Shown here: positions 1 through 8,925 of the stretch, in pieces | How the letters are laid out: every line of letters begins with the position of its first letter | How positions within the stretch are numbered: the first letter of the stretch is position 1 | Assembly (NCBI GenBank): GCA_964607755.1 | Contig: CAZSMC010000005.1 | Location: 50,627-114,626 of the forward strand | DNA: 64,000 bases | Direction of reading: 5' to 3' | Source: CAZSMC01 sp964607755 | Lineage (GTDB): Bacteria > Zhuqueibacterota > Zhuqueibacteria > Residuimicrobiales > Krinioviventaceae | Made by a program: the position numbers and the translations under genes | Notes under the pieces: generated by a model | Database searches by the model: none | What the model saw: only the letters and a program-made list of their open reading frames with translations | Told to the model about the DNA's origin: nothing

Positions 1-875
1 CGGCCCCGAAAAGTGATTGGAGAGGTCACCATATCTGTTGCCATATAAAACGCGCCCAATATCAAGCCACCGGAAAAAAGGCTGAAAAGTACATTACCGT
101 TAAAATAGCCATCAATTCCGCCAAAAACCCAGCTCAGCAGCGCCACGGTGCCAAGATAACTAAAAGATATCCGCCATCCGATATAGCGCTTGTACATCAG
201 AAAAGCAGCCCCCACCAAAAGCAATGCAGCCGACGTTTCGCCTATACAGCCGCCAATTTGACCCATAAAAAGTTTGTCGACAGAATCGTACAGTTTGCTC
301 AGCGCTTCTGATGCCTGATTGAATTGTTCAGGAGTATATTCAGTTGGATGTGCCAGTACATCTTGAGAATTTTTTAACACATCGAGCGGAGTAGCGCTGG
401 TCATGACATCGATGCCCGAAACCGTACTTGCAGCGGGAACAGCATCGCTGAAAATCGTCATGTGTGTTGGCCAGGATGCCAGCAGAAAAGCGCGGCCAAG
501 CAGTGCCGGGTTCATCGGATTATATCCCAGGCCGCCAAAAGCCATTTTGCCGATGGCAATGCCAAAAAAGGCGCCAACAGCAGGCATCCACAACGGCACC
601 TGAGCAGAAACGTTATAAGACAATAATAAACCGGTGAGAATAGCACTGCCATCAGTAATGCTGACCGGCCTTTTCATCATCTTGCCGACAATGTATTCGG
701 TCGCAACAGCAGAGGCAATTCCAATGAGCATGAGCCATAACGCGCGAATGCCAAAAAAATACACAGCGCCGACGCCAGCCGGAATCAGGCTGGCAATCAC
801 AGTGTACATAATTTTTGGAGTAGATTCTTTCGCTAAAATGTGGGGAGAACTCGAAACAACAAATCGCTTATCCAT
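1..875 (-). CDS. rnfD: Rnf/Nqr electron transport complex subunit D (partial)
   Basis: Membrane subunit of the ion-pumping Rnf complex, which couples ferredoxin:NAD+ electron transfer to Na+ or H+ movement. About 291 residues are visible and the C-terminus runs off the left edge. The protein begins MDKRFVVSSSPHI and has repeated hydrophobic segments. A TSATP stretch with Thr near residue 162 matches the SGAT-type site where RnfD/NqrB carries covalent FMN. The gene lies 56 nt downstream of rnfC, in the usual rnfC-rnfD order, so the other rnf genes probably continue to the left. I chose the ATG at 875 because the only nearby upstream ATG hits a stop after a few codons. Confidence 0.93.
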   Translation of the reverse strand, partial: MDKRFVVSSSPHILAKESTPKIMYTVIASLIPAGVGAVYFFGIRALWLMLIGIASAVATEYIVGKMMKRPVSITDGSAILTGLLLSYNVSAQVPLWMPAVGAFFGIAIGKMAFGGLGYNPMNPALLGRAFLLASWPTHMTIFSDAVPAASTVSGIDVMTSATPLDVLKNSQDVLAHPTEYTPEQFNQASEALSKLYDSVDKLFMGQIGGCIGETSAALLLVGAAFLMYKRYIGWRISFSYLGTVALLSWVFGGIDGYFNGNVLFSLFSGGLILGAFYMATDMVTSPITFRG

Positions 876-931
876 AGGGTTCAGTATGAGTTATGATTCA
901 GACGTGTCCATCGGAAACGGATTTACGCTTG

Positions 932-2308
932 TTAACTCGCTTTCTTTTGTTTTTGTACAACCATTAACTTGCCATATTTAATAGAATGCACCATATTGAT
1001 ATGCGCCGGACAAACAAAACTGCACGAACCACATTCAATGCAATCCAGAATATTATAATCTTCCGCATCGTCAAAACGTTCGTATCGAACGAATGTGCTC
1101 AGCATGGTAGGCATTAATCCCATAGGGCAGGCATCTACACAATGGGCACAGGAAATGCATACACCTTCTTCAGGCCGGTAACTTTTTTCTTGCGGAAATG
1201 CCAGCAAACCTGACGTTCCCTTTATGACCGGGGCATCGAGCGTTGGTTGAGCCAGGCCCATCATCGGTCCGCCCATTATAATTTTACCGGTATTTTCCTT
1301 GATACCGCCACACTGTTCAAAGACATGAAAAAAAGGTGTTCCGATTCGAACGAGTAAATTTTTGGACTCGTTAACGCTTTCACCGGAAACAGTGACAACA
1401 CGATCGACGAGCGGCCGCCTGTAAGCAACCGCATCAAAAAGTGCAGCGGCTGTGCCGACATTTTGTACCAGGCAGCCCACATCCATAGGCAAACCGCCTG
1501 CCGGCACGTTGCGATGACGAATCGCTTTGATCAGTTGCTTTTCAGCGCCCTGCGGATATTTCACTTGAAGGGCATAAACCTGATACGGCAAACCTAATTC
1601 TGAAATTTTTGAGCGGAAGGTTTTGACAGCGTCCATTTTATTGTTTTCGATGCCAATAGCACCGAATTGAGCTCCGAGGATTTTCATTAAAATCTGCATG
1701 CCGCGCAAAATGCGTTCTGCTTCTTCCAGCATCAGGCGATGATCCGCTGTGAGAAACGGCTCGCACTCGGCACCGTTTAATATGACAGTATCGACCGGTT
1801 TATCAGCCGGAGGACTGACTTTGACATGGGTCGGAAAGGTCGCACCGCCAAGTCCGGCCAGCCCGGCTGCACTGATACGTTTTTTGATGTCATCAACACT
1901 CAGGTTCTCATAATTTTCATCATAGCCTACATCTTCATTCCAGGTCTCTTTGCCATCGTTGTCAATAATTACGGACATGACATTGGTACCAAAGGGATGC
2001 GGCCTTTTTTCGATTTTTTTTACTTTACCGGAAACTGTGGCGTGAGCAGGAATGGAAACAAAACCATCGCTTTCTGCTACAGGATCGCCAATTTTCACTT
2101 CAGAACCGCGCTCAACAACAGGAGTTGACGGTTTGCCAATATGTTGCTGAACCGGGATAATAACCTGATCCGGCGGCGGACATTTCTCAATTGATTTATT
2201 TTCTGTCAGTTTTTTAAATTCAGGTGGATGCACACCTTTGGGAAATGTTTTTCGATTAAAAAGTCTCATCTTTGTCCTTGATTCGGATACCTTGACATGT
2301 TTGCTCAC
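932..2308 (-). CDS. rnfC: Rnf electron transport complex subunit C
   Basis: Peripheral iron-sulfur and NADH/FMN-binding subunit of the Rnf complex. Two ferredoxin-type clusters are visible: CISCAHCVDACP at about residues 384-395 and CIECGSCSFVCP at about 423-434. The glycine-rich GLGGATFPTHVK stretch belongs to the NADH/FMN-binding part. The longest reading starts with a GTG overlapping the nrdR stop (GTGA). An internal ATG at 2269, giving MRLFNRKTFPKGVHPPE, has an AGGA about 6 nt upstream and fits the usual family start (a short N-terminus, then GVHPPE), so it may be the true start. The C-terminal coiled extension of some RnfC proteins is absent. Confidence 0.95.
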   Translation of the reverse strand: MSKHVKVSESRTKMRLFNRKTFPKGVHPPEFKKLTENKSIEKCPPPDQVIIPVQQHIGKPSTPVVERGSEVKIGDPVAESDGFVSIPAHATVSGKVKKIEKRPHPFGTNVMSVIIDNDGKETWNEDVGYDENYENLSVDDIKKRISAAGLAGLGGATFPTHVKVSPPADKPVDTVILNGAECEPFLTADHRLMLEEAERILRGMQILMKILGAQFGAIGIENNKMDAVKTFRSKISELGLPYQVYALQVKYPQGAEKQLIKAIRHRNVPAGGLPMDVGCLVQNVGTAAALFDAVAYRRPLVDRVVTVSGESVNESKNLLVRIGTPFFHVFEQCGGIKENTGKIIMGGPMMGLAQPTLDAPVIKGTSGLLAFPQEKSYRPEEGVCISCAHCVDACPMGLMPTMLSTFVRYERFDDAEDYNILDCIECGSCSFVCPAHINMVHSIKYGKLMVVQKQKKAS

Positions 2309-2748
2309 AACTGCTCCAGTTCACTCAGGAATTCTTCTTTAGCCTGGAAATTCCGATACACCGATGCAAACCGCACATAGGCAACTTCATCCAGTTTTTT
2401 CAGTTTATCCATAACCATTTCCCCAACCTGTCTTGATTCAACCTCTTCAAAACCCCGGTCCCGCAGATTATATTCGATTTGTGAAACCATCTCCTCAATG
2501 GCTGCAGTGGATACCGGTCTTTTAGTGCATGCAGATTGAATTCCCCGTATCAGTTTTTTGCGGTTGAATTCTTCGCGGTTGCCGTCTTGTTTGATGATTC
2601 TGAGCGGAATTTCGTCTACGGTTTCCCTGGTGGTAAACCGGCGTTTGCATTTCGAACAACTTCGTCGGCGCCGCACAGACCGTCCACCATCACGGGTGCG
2701 CGAGTCAATCACTTTTGTATCGTGATAGCTGCAAAAAGGGCATCTCAT
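2305..2748 (-). CDS. nrdR: Transcriptional repressor NrdR
   Basis: ATP/dATP-sensing repressor of ribonucleotide reductase genes. The N-terminal zinc ribbon uses C3, C6, C31 and C34 (CPFC and CSKC) and is followed by an ATP-cone domain (about residues 49-139). The length of 147 aa is close to the family norm of about 150-160. It lies 48 nt downstream of glyA and its TGA overlaps the first possible start of rnfC, so it is probably cotranscribed with both. No ribonucleotide reductase gene is in the window. Confidence 0.95.
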   Translation of the reverse strand: MRCPFCSYHDTKVIDSRTRDGGRSVRRRRSCSKCKRRFTTRETVDEIPLRIIKQDGNREEFNRKKLIRGIQSACTKRPVSTAAIEEMVSQIEYNLRDRGFEEVESRQVGEMVMDKLKKLDEVAYVRFASVYRNFQAKEEFLSELEQL

Positions 2749-2796
2749 AAACAGAGTAAAAGTTATTGTAATGGAATAATTTTCTCTAATGATCTT

Positions 2797-4080
2797 TCAA
2801 GAATACAAAGGAAACTGTTGGCACAATGCATGAACTTCTTTGCGGATTTTTTCCAGAGTTGTTTCACTGGAAATATTAGTCAGGACCTGATCGATCATTT
2901 CAGCGATTTTTTCCATTTCATTTTCTTTCATGCCACGGGTTGTCAAAGCTGGTGTGCCCAGTCGAATGCCGCTGGTCACAAACGGACTTTGATCATCAAA
3001 AGGCACCATATTTTTATTAACAGTGATGCCCGCTTTTTCCAGGGCCTGTTCCGACTCTTTTCCGGTCAGTTTATGGCTGCGAACGTCAACCAGCATCAGA
3101 TGCGTGTCTGTGCCACCGGAAACAATATGATAGCCGCGGTCTGACAATGCACGGGCCATAGTTTGAGCGTTCTTTATGACTTGTTTCTGATAATCAACAA
3201 AATCGGGCTGCAAGGCTTCTTTGAATGATACCGCCTTGGCAGCGATAATATGCATCAGCGGACCACCCTGGAAGCCCGGAAATATATTTGAATTGACAAG
3301 TTCAGAGTATTTCTTAACCCGTCCCTTGGGTGTGGTTATGCCCATATCATTTTCACCATCCTTACCGATGAGAATCATACCGCCGCGGGGTCCTCGCAAT
3401 GTTTTGTGAGTTGTGGTGGTAACAATATGGCAATGCGGCAACGGACTGGCAACAAGTCCTGCGGCAATCAGGCCGGCCGGGTGAGCAATATCAGCGACAA
3501 GTTTGGCACCTGCTTTATCGGCAATTTGCCGGAAAGCGGCAAAATCAATTTCGCGTGCATAGGCGCTGGCACCGGTGATTATGAGCCTGGGTTTCTCTTT
3601 GGTAGCGATATCTTCCACCTGATTCATATCGAGCCAGCCGTCTTTGGTCACGCCGTAATGGATCATGTTAAAAAATTTGCCGGAAAAATTCACCGGACTT
3701 CCATGAGTAAGATGACCGCCGTGCGCCAGGTCCATTCCCATCACTTTATCGCCGTGGTTTATCAAACTAAAATAGGCGGCAATATTGGCTTGCGATCCCG
3801 AGTGGGGCTGAACGTTGGCATAATCAGCATCGAACAGTTTTTTTGCCCGCTCTCTGGCCAGGTCTTCAGCCACATCGACAAAATCGCATCCACCGTAATA
3901 GCGTTTTCCGGGATAGCCTTCGGCATATTTATTGGTCATCGCCTGGCCCATAGCTGCAAGTACAGCCGGACTGACAAAATTTTCAGAGGCAATAAGTTCT
4001 AATGTATTGTTTTGACGATTTTTTTCATCTTGAATTGTTTGAAATATATCTGGATCAAATTGTTGCAGATTCGTAGCCAT
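2797..4080 (-). CDS. glyA: Serine hydroxymethyltransferase
   Basis: PLP enzyme interconverting serine plus tetrahydrofolate with glycine plus methylene-tetrahydrofolate, the main source of one-carbon units. The PLP lysine is K226 in TTTTHKTLRGPRGG. Other family segments are TNKYAEGYPGKRYYGG near the N-terminus and FPGFQGGPLMH. The 427 aa length is normal. It sits 9 nt downstream of rpiB and is followed by nrdR, which links one-carbon supply with nucleotide-synthesis control. Confidence 0.97.
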   Translation of the reverse strand: MATNLQQFDPDIFQTIQDEKNRQNNTLELIASENFVSPAVLAAMGQAMTNKYAEGYPGKRYYGGCDFVDVAEDLARERAKKLFDADYANVQPHSGSQANIAAYFSLINHGDKVMGMDLAHGGHLTHGSPVNFSGKFFNMIHYGVTKDGWLDMNQVEDIATKEKPRLIITGASAYAREIDFAAFRQIADKAGAKLVADIAHPAGLIAAGLVASPLPHCHIVTTTTHKTLRGPRGGMILIGKDGENDMGITTPKGRVKKYSELVNSNIFPGFQGGPLMHIIAAKAVSFKEALQPDFVDYQKQVIKNAQTMARALSDRGYHIVSGGTDTHLMLVDVRSHKLTGKESEQALEKAGITVNKNMVPFDDQSPFVTSGIRLGTPALTTRGMKENEMEKIAEMIDQVLTNISSETTLEKIRKEVHALCQQFPLYS

Positions 4081-4089
4081 AACACCCTT

Positions 4090-4530
4090 TTATTTTTCCA
4101 TAATCTGGTTAATTTTTTCAACCCGGACCGCGTGTCGTCCGCCTTGAAATGATGTATTTAAAAAAACATACAGTATTCGAAATGCAATTGCAGGAGTTGT
4201 TGTGCGTCCGCCAAGGGCCAGCACATTAGCATTGTTATGCTGCCTGGCTTTTTCTGCCATATATTCGTTCGTGCACAGAGCGGCTCTGATTCCTTTGATT
4301 TTGTTCGCGGAAATACTTACACCAATACCCGTTCCACAAATGACAACACCTTTTTCGTGTTTTCCGTTCACTACTTCACGGCCAACTTTTTCAGCAAAAT
4401 CGGGATAGTCAGTACGACCTTCTGAATAGCATCCATAATCGACGTAATCTATTCCCTGTTCGTCAAAATATTCCAAAATTTGATGCTTGAGCTCATACCC
4501 GGCGTGGTCAGAACCAATAGCAATGGACAT
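4090..4530 (-). CDS. rpiB: Ribose-5-phosphate isomerase B
   Basis: Interconverts ribose 5-phosphate and ribulose 5-phosphate in the pentose phosphate pathway (RpiB/LacAB family). The N-terminal GSDHAGYELK carries D8 and H9. The catalytic cysteine is C65 in the VICGTGIGVSISANK loop. At 146 aa it has the normal length. It lies directly upstream of glyA (9-nt gap) and below a terminator hairpin that separates it from the TPR lipoprotein gene. Confidence 0.95.
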   Translation of the reverse strand: MSIAIGSDHAGYELKHQILEYFDEQGIDYVDYGCYSEGRTDYPDFAEKVGREVVNGKHEKGVVICGTGIGVSISANKIKGIRAALCTNEYMAEKARQHNNANVLALGGRTTTPAIAFRILYVFLNTSFQGGRHAVRVEKINQIMEK

Positions 4531-4567
4531 TTTATTTTCACCAGTCGATTATATCGGTTTTAACATA

Positions 4568-4600
4568 AAATGAGGAAAGAAGGTTATTCTTTCCTCATGT
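4568..4600 (-). terminator. Intrinsic terminator after the TPR lipoprotein gene
   Basis: An 11-bp perfect inverted repeat (TGAGGAAAGAA, loop of 5, TTCTTTCCTCA) is followed on the minus strand by TTTTATG. It lies just after the stop at 4606 and before the rpiB start at 4530. Confidence 0.8.
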
Positions 4601-4605
4601 TTATT

Positions 4606-5916
4606 TTAGTAAAGCCAGTCGTAGCACTCACCTGTGGCTTTTTTCTTATCAGGATGAAGGAACTTATCCTCTGTGGTCGGGGTTTCCGGCTGAATTGAGC
4701 GCATTTTTTTACGCGCCAGATCAGCAACCTGAATATCAGTATCTGCGGCTTTGGCATACTGGTCATAAGCCAACTGGTACACTAACTTATCATCGTATGT
4801 GGTCTTACTTTTTTCGCGCTGCGCGATACAATTGTCAGCAACAGCGACGTAAATATCACCTTTGACAATATAACTCATGCCATAACTGGGATCGATGTTA
4901 ATGGCTTTGTTCGCTACGCTCATTGCTTTTTTGAAATTTCCCAATTCCATATAGCACGCAGCCATTTCAGCCATTACTCGTGCATTATCCGGTTGTATAG
5001 CCAGAGCTTTTTCATAGGTTTCAATAGCTCTCCTGTATTGCTCGTTATACTGCAACGCATTACCTTTATATTCGAGAGCGTCCCTATCTTCCGGATTTTT
5101 CTCCAGCAGCATATTATATTTTTCGATAGCTTTTTCGTATTCGCCTCGTTTATAATATGTCTGAGCAAGATCGAACATCAGACTGACATCATCCGGATTG
5201 GCTTGCAAGGCTTTTTCCTTGGCCTCAATGACTGCCTCCTGGTCCCCGGTTCTTGAAAGCAATTGTGCATAGACGTTCTGAGCTTCCGCATCATTTGGCG
5301 CTAATTCTGTCAATTCTTTGTAAATATTAATCGCTTCACCGGTACGGTCTTCAGCCACCAGCAGACGTCCCAGGTTCTTATAATCCGAAATCTTTCCCGG
5401 ATCATTTTCAATCGCATTGTAATAGGCTTCAATCGCTTCTTCATTATTTTGTTTCGCCGATTGCAACCAGGCCACACTCCGCCAATAGTAGGCGTTTTCC
5501 GGATATTTTTCCAACGCCTGTTGATAAGCAACAAGCGCGCTGTCCGGCTTGTCCAATTTCATATAACTTTCACCAAGTTTTCGGTAAATAGAAGGAAACT
5601 CGGCGGCTGTGTCCATTCTTGCGGCTTTCCACAAGGGTTTAATAGCATCGCGGAAATTTTGATTTTTATTATGTTCAGTGCCGGTGCTGTAAGCGATCAG
5701 CAATTCGCGCCGATAAACTTCTTTGAGCGAATCCTGTTTTGCTTTTTGAGCAGCTAACTCTGCCGGAGACATTTCTTCTTCTTCAGCAGGTTGTTCTGCA
5801 GCGCCGGGCTCTCCGGTTGTTGCACATCCGGACATAAAAGAGGAAAAGAGCAAACCTATAGTCACATAAAAGATGGCTATAGCAGCACTTTTTAAAATCA
5901 CATCACTTTTTAGCAC
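4606..5916 (-). CDS. TPR-repeat lipoprotein
   Basis: Secreted, lipid-anchored tetratricopeptide-repeat protein of 436 aa. The N-terminus has a hydrophobic segment ending FMSGC, a lipobox with the modified Cys at about residue 31. An acidic linker (EQPAEEEEMSPAEL) follows. About eight TPR units (PDSALVAYQQALEKYPENA, EEAIEAYYNAIENDPG, YEKAIEKYNMLLEKNPED and similar) fill about residues 70-360. The C-terminus ends GECYDWLY. TPR arrays are protein-binding scaffolds; the partner is unknown. The start is GTG, supported by TAGGAGGA about 5 nt upstream. A near-consensus promoter lies about 140 bp upstream, so the gene appears to be its own transcription unit. Confidence 0.85.
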   Translation of the reverse strand: MLKSDVILKSAAIAIFYVTIGLLFSSFMSGCATTGEPGAAEQPAEEEEMSPAELAAQKAKQDSLKEVYRRELLIAYSTGTEHNKNQNFRDAIKPLWKAARMDTAAEFPSIYRKLGESYMKLDKPDSALVAYQQALEKYPENAYYWRSVAWLQSAKQNNEEAIEAYYNAIENDPGKISDYKNLGRLLVAEDRTGEAINIYKELTELAPNDAEAQNVYAQLLSRTGDQEAVIEAKEKALQANPDDVSLMFDLAQTYYKRGEYEKAIEKYNMLLEKNPEDRDALEYKGNALQYNEQYRRAIETYEKALAIQPDNARVMAEMAACYMELGNFKKAMSVANKAINIDPSYGMSYIVKGDIYVAVADNCIAQREKSKTTYDDKLVYQLAYDQYAKAADTDIQVADLARKKMRSIQPETPTTEDKFLHPDKKKATGECYDWLY

Positions 5917-6058
5917 GTATTCCTCCTACATTATTAAAAGTATTTTCAAAATTGCCTTTTTAATTTAGCTAATATTTTCACCGAGAGGCAAAAATTTATT
6001 CAGCGCAAGATCAATGATGAATAATTCTATCGATCAAATTGAATAAAAAATTAAATTT

Positions 6059-6087
6059 ATTATACTTAAACTTGGGCAAAAATGCAA
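6059..6087 (-). promoter_or_regulatory. Sigma70-type promoter for the TPR lipoprotein gene
   Basis: On the minus strand TTGCAT, exactly 17 bp, then TATAAT. It lies between the porin-like gene and the TPR lipoprotein gene and implies a leader of about 135 nt. Confidence 0.7.
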
Positions 6088-6109
6088 GATTTTTTTAAGC
6101 CTTACATGG

Positions 6110-7303
6110 TTAAAACAGTCGTCTGAACCAGCGTTCCGAACTGGTGACGCTTCCGGAGACCCTGATGATATTCTCTCTATAGCCATCGGTCACATCATCC
6201 GAGCGCTGTCCAATTTCCAGCGAGATATCGATTCTTCCAAGATTGCCATGAAACGGAAAACCAAGACCAAAAGTCACAAACGTTTCCTTTACAGGCTGAC
6301 CTCTATTTATTGAAAACGGCAATTCAGCGTAATAGGCGCCAACCCGATACGAGATACGTTTGTAATAACTTTCAAGATGTTCACGAGTTAGCAAATATTC
6401 CAGACCACCGCCAATACGGTGATAATCATCAAGCGGCTTGTTATTCGTACCCTGAATTGAATATTCTGACCACAGTTGGGTATAATAATCAAGTGCCACA
6501 CTAAAATGTTCCAGAGGAACGGCCAGGCCAATACCCAGAGACTGCGGATAGTTGATGGTGACATCTTTTTTTTGAATCGGCACGCCATTTCCCTGAACGA
6601 TTTTATTGTCCACGCTCAGACTGGAACTGCTCTTGTAAACAAGTCCGGCTTGCAGATATTCATACGGGAAAAATAAAACTCCGAGCTCGAAACGCGCGCC
6701 GTAAGCATGACTGGAAATATCATCTGTTGTGTTGACAAAAGTATCTTCATCGAATGTGGTTTCCCAGACTTCGCTATACGTTCCAAAAATAAAATCAGCC
6801 AAACCAGCAACAGATATCCACTTTGCAGGTTTCCATTGCAGACCGATATTGCCGGCGCTCAAACCTCCGCTACCATCAACACTGCGTTGATAGCCAATGT
6901 CAAATTCTTCAGTTCGAAATTCGATAAAATATTGGGAAGAGACCAGCGATTTCAAACTAAACATGCTGGTTAAATTATCCATAAACGGCACAGCAAAAAC
7001 AAATCCCGTGGGATTTCCCTGGCGTGTAATAACGGACTCGTCTTGCATGATATTTTCGATCATTTCATAACGATAATTCAAAGTAATTGTCGTTAACATA
7101 TTCAGATCGATAGCTGCGGGATTCATCATATTTACTGTCGCAGGACGATAACGACCAATTCCGGCACCACCCATCCCCACTGCTGGAGCGGAAACAAAAT
7201 AGTTTGGAATACCCAGACCCAGAGAAGAAAAATAAGAATCTGCCTGAATGCTGGTGCCTGTTGTTGAAATGATTACTATTACTAATGCAATTATGCGCTT
7301 CAT
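6110..7303 (-). CDS. Porin-like outer-membrane beta-barrel protein
   Basis: 397 aa. A signal peptide (hydrophobic residues 5-17, likely cleavage after SIQA at about residue 21) precedes a glycine-rich segment, FVSAPAVGMGGAGIG, of the kind that opens PorV/FadL-like barrels. Alternating strands follow, and the last residues are WFRRLF, with the terminal Phe typical of BAM substrates. It lies 23 nt downstream of the DNRLRE lipoprotein gene, so both are probably made together. Cargo or partner is unknown; the PorV/PorQ-like assignment rests on resemblance only. Confidence 0.75.
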   Translation of the reverse strand: MKRIIALVIVIISTTGTSIQADSYFSSLGLGIPNYFVSAPAVGMGGAGIGRYRPATVNMMNPAAIDLNMLTTITLNYRYEMIENIMQDESVITRQGNPTGFVFAVPFMDNLTSMFSLKSLVSSQYFIEFRTEEFDIGYQRSVDGSGGLSAGNIGLQWKPAKWISVAGLADFIFGTYSEVWETTFDEDTFVNTTDDISSHAYGARFELGVLFFPYEYLQAGLVYKSSSSLSVDNKIVQGNGVPIQKKDVTINYPQSLGIGLAVPLEHFSVALDYYTQLWSEYSIQGTNNKPLDDYHRIGGGLEYLLTREHLESYYKRISYRVGAYYAELPFSINRGQPVKETFVTFGLGFPFHGNLGRIDISLEIGQRSDDVTDGYRENIIRVSGSVTSSERWFRRLF

Positions 7304-7326
7304 AACTTTAGTATCCCATGTTTTTA

Positions 7327-8556
7327 TTATTGTCCGGAAAAACGGTGCTTTGGCGGCAAGGAATACGTAATTTTCAATGTCGGTGTCAGTTCAGGATTTT
7401 GGGTGCCTGAATGAAAATACATTTCCTGAAAATCTCGCCCTGCATTTATGGGATAAAGGATCAAACCATAATTCGGTGTGACACGGTTAGCCCATCGCTG
7501 AACGATTCCAGACACCGCATTCAATGGAGTTTTATCACTAAAAGAAAAGGTAGCTGTCTGATCAAAGGCAGGAGCTGATGTTGTTCTGCGCAGAGAATCT
7601 TTGAGGACCGTTCTGCCACTCGTCCATAAAGAATCTTCTACTCCCTCTCCGACCACAGCTTGCGGTGCTATGGAAAGGCCTTTTGCCACATTGGTCGAGC
7701 TTTTTTCATTATCGACATAAAGAGTGAGCAGGGCTTGATGCACGGCAGCTTCTTCTGGCAATTCAGAAAGATCGAATCGCATTAACGTTCTGTAACCTGA
7801 GCCATTACCGACGCGAAAAGTAGGTGGCATTTTGACTATATCATATTCTGCCTGGTCGCTTTCAAAATGCAAAAGACTGGCGTCGTGCGAGACGGGAATG
7901 GTTGTTGTATCGTTCGTTCCTTCTGCCGTTTTCAGAATAAACTGAAAGGAGGGCAATCCTGAAGATGCGTCTGAAGACAAAAATTCCACGGCATGATCAT
8001 TCGTTTCCGTTTTGAACACAAGACCGTAAATGTTCGGATTTTCCGACCTGGCATCGTTAATCCATTCCTGTACAAAAGTTTTGTTTTGAAATGAATGACT
8101 AAACCACGTTGTATCCTGTGGATTTATCTGAAATGTCTCAACAGGATCTTGTTCGATATAATCCTGCACGTCTTTATACTGGACTGTTTGCTCGTCCCAC
8201 TCTTGTGTCACTCTGTGAACAGTGACATTGAACGGTGTATCTCCTTTGTAAACGTACTTTTGATAAATATTAAACGATGCCGATACAACTGCTGTGGTAT
8301 CGAGATTGGAGATCGTGTTCGCATTTAAAAGGATAGAGGCAGTAACATTGTGGTGTTTGCCAAGGACAAGATAATCGTATCCTCCGGTGGCAGAACGTTG
8401 CCAGTAATGCGCAATTTCAATCGGCTCGAGCACTACGGGTTCTTTTAGTCCTTCTTTATTGTCCCGTTCCAAAAGCTCGTATCCGCTGGGAAGTGGCTTT
8501 TCAACAGTACAACTGAAAAGTGTAAAAGCTGCAAGTACAATAAAATATTTTTTCAT
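7327..8556 (-). CDS. DNRLRE-domain lipoprotein (two repeats)
   Basis: Surface or periplasmic lipoprotein of 409 aa. The start at 8556 (MKKYFIVLAAFTLFSC) puts the lipobox LFSC at the N-terminus; starting 16 codons earlier would add a charged tail ahead of the signal. Two similar beta-sandwich units follow. Each has a Leu/Pro-rich opening, a TxxWDE or LWTSGR centre, a W-N-YGL segment and a closing PxFQF or PTLKITY strand. This is the pattern of DNRLRE/CBM96-like carbohydrate-associated modules. The gene lies directly upstream of the porin-like gene. Function beyond surface binding cannot be said. Confidence 0.72.
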   Translation of the reverse strand: MKKYFIVLAAFTLFSCTVEKPLPSGYELLERDNKEGLKEPVVLEPIEIAHYWQRSATGGYDYLVLGKHHNVTASILLNANTISNLDTTAVVSASFNIYQKYVYKGDTPFNVTVHRVTQEWDEQTVQYKDVQDYIEQDPVETFQINPQDTTWFSHSFQNKTFVQEWINDARSENPNIYGLVFKTETNDHAVEFLSSDASSGLPSFQFILKTAEGTNDTTTIPVSHDASLLHFESDQAEYDIVKMPPTFRVGNGSGYRTLMRFDLSELPEEAAVHQALLTLYVDNEKSSTNVAKGLSIAPQAVVGEGVEDSLWTSGRTVLKDSLRRTTSAPAFDQTATFSFSDKTPLNAVSGIVQRWANRVTPNYGLILYPINAGRDFQEMYFHSGTQNPELTPTLKITYSLPPKHRFSGQ

Positions 8557-8662
8557 AATCCTATAACCGGCCATAGTTTGATTTCGGTTTGTTGACCTAT
8601 TCAACGATTATGTTTAAGAATGTGTTCCCAAAACTGCAACCGCTTCGTCTTTTGAATCGCCA

Positions 8663-8690
8663 AATTTAATCATTTCTTTTGAATTTTCAA
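8663..8690 (-). promoter_or_regulatory. Possible promoter for the DNRLRE lipoprotein/porin pair
   Basis: Minus strand TTGAAA, 16 bp, TAAATT. It is the best candidate in the 315-bp gene-free stretch 8557-8871, which otherwise holds only AT-rich sequence and, at its end, the rplQ terminator. A second candidate lies about 40 bp further upstream. Confidence 0.4.
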
Positions 8691-8871
8691 TACGAATTCA
8701 TATTAATTTCGATAAAATTTACAATCAGGCAGGTATGTTGAGAAATTCTTCAGGGATGCGAATTTGTTTACAACCATTTGTCCAACGAAACTCAACAAGA
8801 AAAGGAAACGATTTTGTTTTTTAGACATCACTATGCTTCATAGATCTGCTTGTCGCCTGAGGGAATTAAGC

Positions 8872-8903
8872 AAAAAAGGGCAATCATCATGATTGCCCTT
8901 TAT
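8872..8903 (-). terminator. Intrinsic terminator of the ribosomal superoperon
   Basis: Minus strand: AAGGGCAATCA, a 3-nt loop, TGATTGCCCTT, then a run of T. It lies about 25 nt after the rplQ stop and closes the 30-kb ribosomal run. Confidence 0.9.
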
Positions 8904-8925
8904 ATATTTAAGTGAGGAAAAAAGA

